Assembly: GCA_035041965.1 (NCBI GenBank)
Contig: JAPYMA010001075.1
Coordinates: forward strand, 1 to 64,000
Length of the DNA: 64,000 nt
Direction: 5' to 3'
From: Anisakis pegreffii
Lineage: Eukaryota > Nematoda > Chromadorea > Rhabditida > Anisakidae
Shown: positions 59,201 to 64,000 of the stretch, in pieces
How the letters are laid out: the number at the start of each line of letters is the position of its first letter
Position numbering within the stretch: position 1 is the stretch's first letter
The notes under the pieces: generated by a model
What the model was told of the DNA's origin: nothing
The model's input: the letters and a program-made list of their open reading frames with translations, nothing else
Database searches by the model: none
Made by a program: the position numbers and the translations under genes

Positions 59201-62135
59201 CTCATTCTGATTTATTGTTTGCGTGCCATAATTCATGATATTTATTTCATTATGATCTATATATATCGTACGGTATATGATTGTGATCAATTGATTCGAA
59301 TTGAAGGATGCCAGTACAATATATCACAGATCAGTTTAATCAGGCAATGTAAATAAAATGAATAAACAATAAAAATTTAAGGATCCTCGGCGCGATCTAG
59401 ATTCTCGTCGTGATATAGACCACGATCACAGAAGTAGTCAAAATAGTCGTTCTCGTACTCCTCCTGCTGCGCACCGAACCATCAGGCGTCGTTCGTCTCG
59501 TTCTCCGATCGCTCATCGCGATATTAAACGTCGTAAAGATGAACAACCAGATCGTTACTGTATTGAGTTCTCCAATCTTCCGTTCCGAGTCACTGAACCA
59601 GAAATTCGAAAGTGAGTAATATTGGATGCCTAAATTGATATGAAATTACTGTTTACTCTTCAGTTAGGAGTAATAATAATGCCAATGCGATATTGATATC
59701 CACATTGGTTGTTCTCATTTCGTGTAGCTGTGCAGTGAACCGAAATATAAATGAATGATCAAAATCAATTTTCATTGAAAAGCAAAGTTGTTTTGCTGTT
59801 CAGTTTCCTTGGTCCTCGCTGTGAGCCAGTGAAGGTATCTAGAGCATTCAAGGAGGATGCTCAAGCATCGGATCGTTGGATTTTAGAATTTTCATCGATT
59901 GAGTTTGCCGAACGAGCATATCGCACGCGCGGTTCAATCCAAGATCGTACTGTTCGTTCACGGAGGTAGTTTGCCAATTCATTCATTTGTGAAAGTATTC
60001 GTTCAACGAGAAGTTCTTCATTACAATCAAATCCGTATGAAGAGATGAAGTTTTCATGTTATGAGAAGTTACAATATTCTAGTGATTAATCAAATTAAAA
60101 TAGTGCCGTCGTTTGCTCATTGTAATCCTGATTCAGATTGACAAATGATGAAGCAGATGCACTTTTATCAATTCCGGATAAATTTGGATATAAAAAGAAA
60201 GAAGAATTTGAACGTAAACATGGAGCATCATCGTCATTTGAACGAACCATTGATGTGCTACCTTCATCAGGGGAAAGCAATAGTAATATTATGCCGCCTA
60301 CATCAATGAATGGATCAGCCTCGAACGATAATAAATTCGGTGCATTCCCATCGAGACAAGATCGTGCTCATCACAGCGCTAGTGGCCCTCCTTCGGCACC
60401 GCATCGTGACAACTACTCAGGTGCTTCTACTCCATCTAGTTCAGAACATTCATCCTTGATCAGTTCTTGTCAACGTGTTTAAATCTGCAATGTTTTCACT
60501 GTCGTAATATATCCATCCTCTCTGGATTGTTTCGGTGACTTATTCGATCATACATTTGAATCAGTCGTCATCTTCACGTTTAAAACATTCGTTATCACCT
60601 CAGGTAGGGGACGAGGTGGTCGTGCCGGACCTCCGAGACCATTTGGTCCTGGCATGGATTATGATAGTATGCCCCCTAATCGTGGCATGCCACTCATAGG
60701 CAATGGACCTGCTGGTGGTTTTACAATGAATGGACCATCAAATATGGGTGGTTTACCTTCACAACGATTTTGTGGTCCGCGTCATCCACTAATACAAGTT
60801 ATGTTTTTCTGTTCCATTAGTCACTTATTTCCGAAAGAACCATCACAAAAAACTGTACAAACAAGATGAATTTTAGGTGGTCCTCGTGCTCCTTTGATCC
60901 GTCCACCGTCGTTCTTCGGTGCAACGCCAGCGTCGACGATTCGACAGCGTGGACCACCACCATCTCAGCAACAGTCAAATAGTGCTCGAGTGAAACAACA
61001 AGCTGTAGATACCTCTTCATCACACCACCATTCAAATGGATCGTCGAGGTCATCGCTCGGCATATCGCCATCTAAAAACGATACTAAGAACAATACTGCC
61101 ACTACTTCCTTACCGTCCTCATCGTCCACAACGTCTGCTGCTAGTGCTAATTCAAAACAAACCTCTTGTCTTCTACTACAAAATATTTCATCCACTTTAA
61201 AAGAGTCTGATATCGTTCAACTTCTTGCTGTTAACGCTTCGCGCATCAATTCAAGTGAGACTTTTTGACTACACATTTTATTAGCAGTTATTTGTTTACT
61301 TCTAGTTCTGTATTATCAATATTGATATTATTATTATTATTTTTGTTATTAACAACAATAATAGTTATTATCATTATCATTATTATTGTCGTTATCCTCA
61401 TAATGAACCTTACTACATTTTGTAATATCATTGATCACTTTCGCTCGCTATAGTGACACAATTTTAGCAAGTATTCGGCGTTTGTCGGATGGAAAAGTTT
61501 ATGTGGATTTGGGTGACGCTGATGACGCAAAAAATGCCTTTGATAAATTCAATCGGCTGACAGATAAAGAGAAAAACAATGTGCAAATTTCATTGATCAC
61601 ACATCAGAAGATGGTTGAAGACATACAGCATAGTATTGATCAGGTTTTATTAAAGTTCATTGTGCTGAATGAAGAGAGTTCGTGATGCGAAAATTAGTGA
61701 TTGCTTTAGACGGTAGTGGTTTAAGCTCAAGCACAGATCTGGAATGAAATATCGCTGAATATAGATTATTCGTTCAGAAGGAATTGGATCCTGAGTTGGT
61801 GGCATCATTGGGTGAGCCTGGCACTGTGATCAGTTGCCATGGATTTCCACCGGATGTGACTATCATGGATGTGGCACAGTTCTTTGACAAGTTCTCGTTG
61901 GTGGAGAGCTCTGTGCGAATAAAGCTTGATGATGATGGCATTTCAACCGGTGAATGCCTGCTAGCCGTTGGTACTCCTCAGGTATATTTTCAATTATTAT
62001 TAGATTCGTTTTTGAAAAATATTCATTATGGAATTGCAGGAAGCCGCCAAAGCAGTACTTCTATTGAGCGGGCGCCGCTTGAATGGTTCCACAGTAACGA
62101 TGAGCGTAGTGGAAGCAACGAGCAAACAATCATGA
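56264..62135 (+). CDS. RBM12: RBM12-like RNA-binding protein with five RRMs
   Basis: Fifteen exons: 56264-56837, 56912-57211, 57249-57418, 57767-58023, 58099-58250, 58777-58861, 58956-59118, 59382-59611, 59804-59965, 60137-60420, 60604-60774, 60877-61254, 61468-61643, 61778-61981, 62040-62135; about 1133 residues. RBM12 (SWAN) proteins are nuclear RNA binders with atypical RRMs; the exact role is not established. RRM1 (about 1-85) has IIRLQRLPLSANASDIR, GAVHIVGGPEGDAFIGFATD and VHLLLSSRVEME, matching RBM12 RRM1 closely. RRM2 starts YVELSRLP (about 450), RRM3 YCIEFSNLPFRVTEPEIR (about 630), RRM4 CLLLQNISSTLKESDIV (about 955), RRM5 VISCHGFPPDVTIMDVAQFF (about 1050). Between them lie Pro-rich, RS-like (HERGRSRNRD) and Gly/Arg-rich stretches. 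Two junctions are less certain: exon 2/3 (the intron would be 37 bases, or 52 with a donor at 57197) and the exon 11 donor (60775). Symbol by homology. Confidence 0.9.
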
Positions 62136-62628
62136 AAATTTATTCTCATAATAAGCCATTTGAATGGTAGAACTGAAGTTGATGAATACTTTTGTTGTGT
62201 ATTATATATATTTGGTTGGTTCGTACCTTTTTATCCAATGTGTTGTTGTTGTTGTTCATTTATTTTGTATTCTCTTGAAATTTGTTACAGTTTTTTTGCT
62301 GGCAATTTATCTTCTCGCTTCTTCGTATTTTCATAATTGAGTTGTTCGAACGCAAATTTCAAACGTCACTGTGCAGTTATTGAATCCACTGCATTCATTT
62401 TGGATGCCTCATGTGGATGTTGTCATTAATTTTGTTATTATTATTGTTGTTATTGTTATGAAGATTATTTTTATCATTATTATTACTATCGTAATTATTA
62501 ATAATATCATTTTTCTAGACAATCATTTTATCCAAGCAAGCATTTGAACGGTTCAAAGCTATGATAAATGCATTAGAAGTTTTTATTGTTGTTACAAAAC
62601 ACTTCATTTATTTTTTATTACAATAGAG

Positions 62629-62960
62629 CAGTGCTCCACAACTGTTTTAGTTTTCGTCCGCACCCCTAAAAATTTAAAATATCCTTACACTCCTCACAAA
62701 AATTGTTTTTTTAAAGAAAAAATGTAAACGCAACCGAGGGAGTTTTTTATAATATTCTTTTAATGATATGTAAAAAGTGATCATCTGGAATAGAAAAAAA
62801 AAGTAATAGCTACATAAACTCACAAAAAATTTCCATTGATGCATGAAACCTTTTCAAAAATACGTACCTGCGTCAAAGTCCACCCTCGCCTACTTTATGT
62901 AATACACATTAAAGTAAGCGTTGAAGCCCTCCCTCGCTTACTTCAGTTTATAAACAAATG
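62629..62960 (+). mobile_element. Possible decayed hAT element end
   Basis: From 62629 the sequence reads CAGTGCTCCACAACTG followed by TTTTCGTCCGCACCCCTA, a layout typical of hAT transposon termini (CAG plus a C-rich GCACCCC block). Further C-rich blocks recur at about 62690, 62880 and 62925. I could not find the second terminus or a target duplication, so the right boundary is a guess. Confidence 0.35.
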
Positions 62961-63680
62961 GAGTCTTTTCTCGCACCCTGTGCAATACTGTCTTGCACTT
63001 GGAATGAGTGCAGCACTCTCATTTCAGAAACCCTTTAGTGAAGTAAGACTTGAGTTATCGGAACAATACATTTTTTGTTGTTTGAAAATGCGTATCTCCA
63101 AGCATTTTCTTCGAAGGTTTATCATTTGAATAGGCGATTGATTCTGTTCGGTCGCCTAACCCTATATGTTCGATCTCTCAATAGATCAAAAATGCACTGC
63201 GGTAGGAATATGAGTGAGGATCATTATCATCGGTTTCAGCACATTCGATGTTTGAAGAGAGCGGTTTATAAGCTGCAACAAAAGTACCTATGTCGTAGAA
63301 GGGAAATGTTCGTATGCAAAAATAAAACCAAATCAGCAAAACAAGTATCTATCTCCTCACTGTGGGAACGGAGTTGCTTTTCATATGATCACTTTCAGCA
63401 GATTTCGTATTGTTGCGAGTGGATAAGAGCGAATCACTGAGATCATTTCATCAAGTATATTGCCTTATATAGGAATTGTCCTCATACAGAGTACCATTTG
63501 CAAACAACTTGTATGCTCATCATTTCTTGACATCGCTGCTTGCATTCGGCAAATTATGAAAGATCATTCGATACCTGATTTGATTAATGGAATCGAACAT
63601 ACGCAATCAAATCGAAACGTGGGTCAGTAGTCGACCGCTTTTTTAATGAAAATTATTTCTTTCGTAATTCAACACTGTTA

Positions 63681-63731
63681 ATATTATTATTATTATTATT
63701 TATTATTATTACATTTATTATTATTATTATT
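63681..63731. repeat. (TTA)n microsatellite
   Basis: About 50 bases of mostly TTA units with two interruptions, downstream of the RBM12-like gene. Confidence 0.85.
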
Positions 63732-64000
63732 TTTATGATTGATATAGACGACGGAATTGTTTTATGAAACAACTAAACAAAAGAAAGAATGCAACAAAAT
63801 CGAAGAATAATCAATCCCTTGCATGCATCAATCTCATAAGGCAATAACATGAGATTGATGAGTGTTCGTCGTGAATTTGACCGTTTTATCACTGTTTGGT
63901 GTTGTGAGAACGATAATTGAATTAAGTTCTTTCACTGATGGCCTATTTGCAGCTGCGGTTACTGCTGCCTCACCAGATTCTACTTTATTCTGTCATAATA

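Larger units (their letters stand above)
62136..64000. other. Downstream of the RBM12-like gene to the window edge
   Basis: Contains the 3' UTR, AT-rich trinucleotide-like DNA (62430-62510), the possible hAT remnant, a (TTA)n run (63681-63731) and a hairpin with perfect 12-bp arms (63826-63837 and 63849-63860, 11-base loop). Frames at 62836-63129 and 63075-63440 show no recognisable domain. Confidence 0.5.

Overview
The window is eukaryotic nuclear DNA: AT-rich, with many short GT-AG introns and acceptors of the TTTTCAG/TTTTAG kind. The best explanation is a chromadorean nematode. The evidence is a close orthologue of MEL-26 (the MATH-BTB CUL-3 adaptor of nematodes), a 3' splice acceptor 0-37 bases upstream of the start codon in most genes (as expected for spliced-leader trans-splicing), and degenerate tracts of the nematode telomere unit TTAGGC. 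Long introns and low-complexity Q/S/A stretches would fit clade III (Spirurina), but that placement is inference.

I rebuilt seven conserved protein genes exon by exon, checking splice phase at every junction. From left to right: mef-2 (+, 3324-11205, MADS-box transcription factor), gei-17/PIAS (-, 14292-26490, SUMO E3 ligase), nduf-7 (-, 28724-29838, complex I 20 kDa subunit), mel-26 (-, 36288-37947), a TENT4/gld-4-type poly(A) polymerase (-, 40644-42342), SEC63 (-, 45459-49272, ER translocon J-protein) and an RBM12-like five-RRM protein (+, 56264-62135). Five neighbours in a row lie on the minus strand but are 2-6 kb apart, so they do not look like an operon. They form no common pathway; this is an ordinary housekeeping and developmental gene neighbourhood.

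The remarkable part is the first 4.7 kb: a near-perfect palindrome with arms of about 2.3 kb around a 110-base (AT)n centre. All sequence I compared obeys x + y = 4699. The right arm carries the promoter-proximal region, the 5' splice acceptor, the first coding exon (18 residues of the MADS box) and 1.3 kb of intron 1 of mef-2. The left arm carries an identical inverted copy of all of these. The arms match without indels from about position 185 inwards but diverge at their outer ends. This suggests either a real inverted duplication homogenised by gene conversion, with a possible divergent second mef-2 start, or a fold-back assembly error. Reads spanning the centre would decide.

The non-coding space holds a 200-bp hAT-type MITE with both ends and a decayed 8-bp target duplication (gei-17 intron 1), a 34-bp-stem hairpin between mef-2 and gei-17, a fold-back element made of telomere-like units (gei-17 intron 8) with relatives elsewhere, a second possible hAT end near the right edge, and simple repeats. 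I found no tRNA, rRNA, CRISPR or viral genes.
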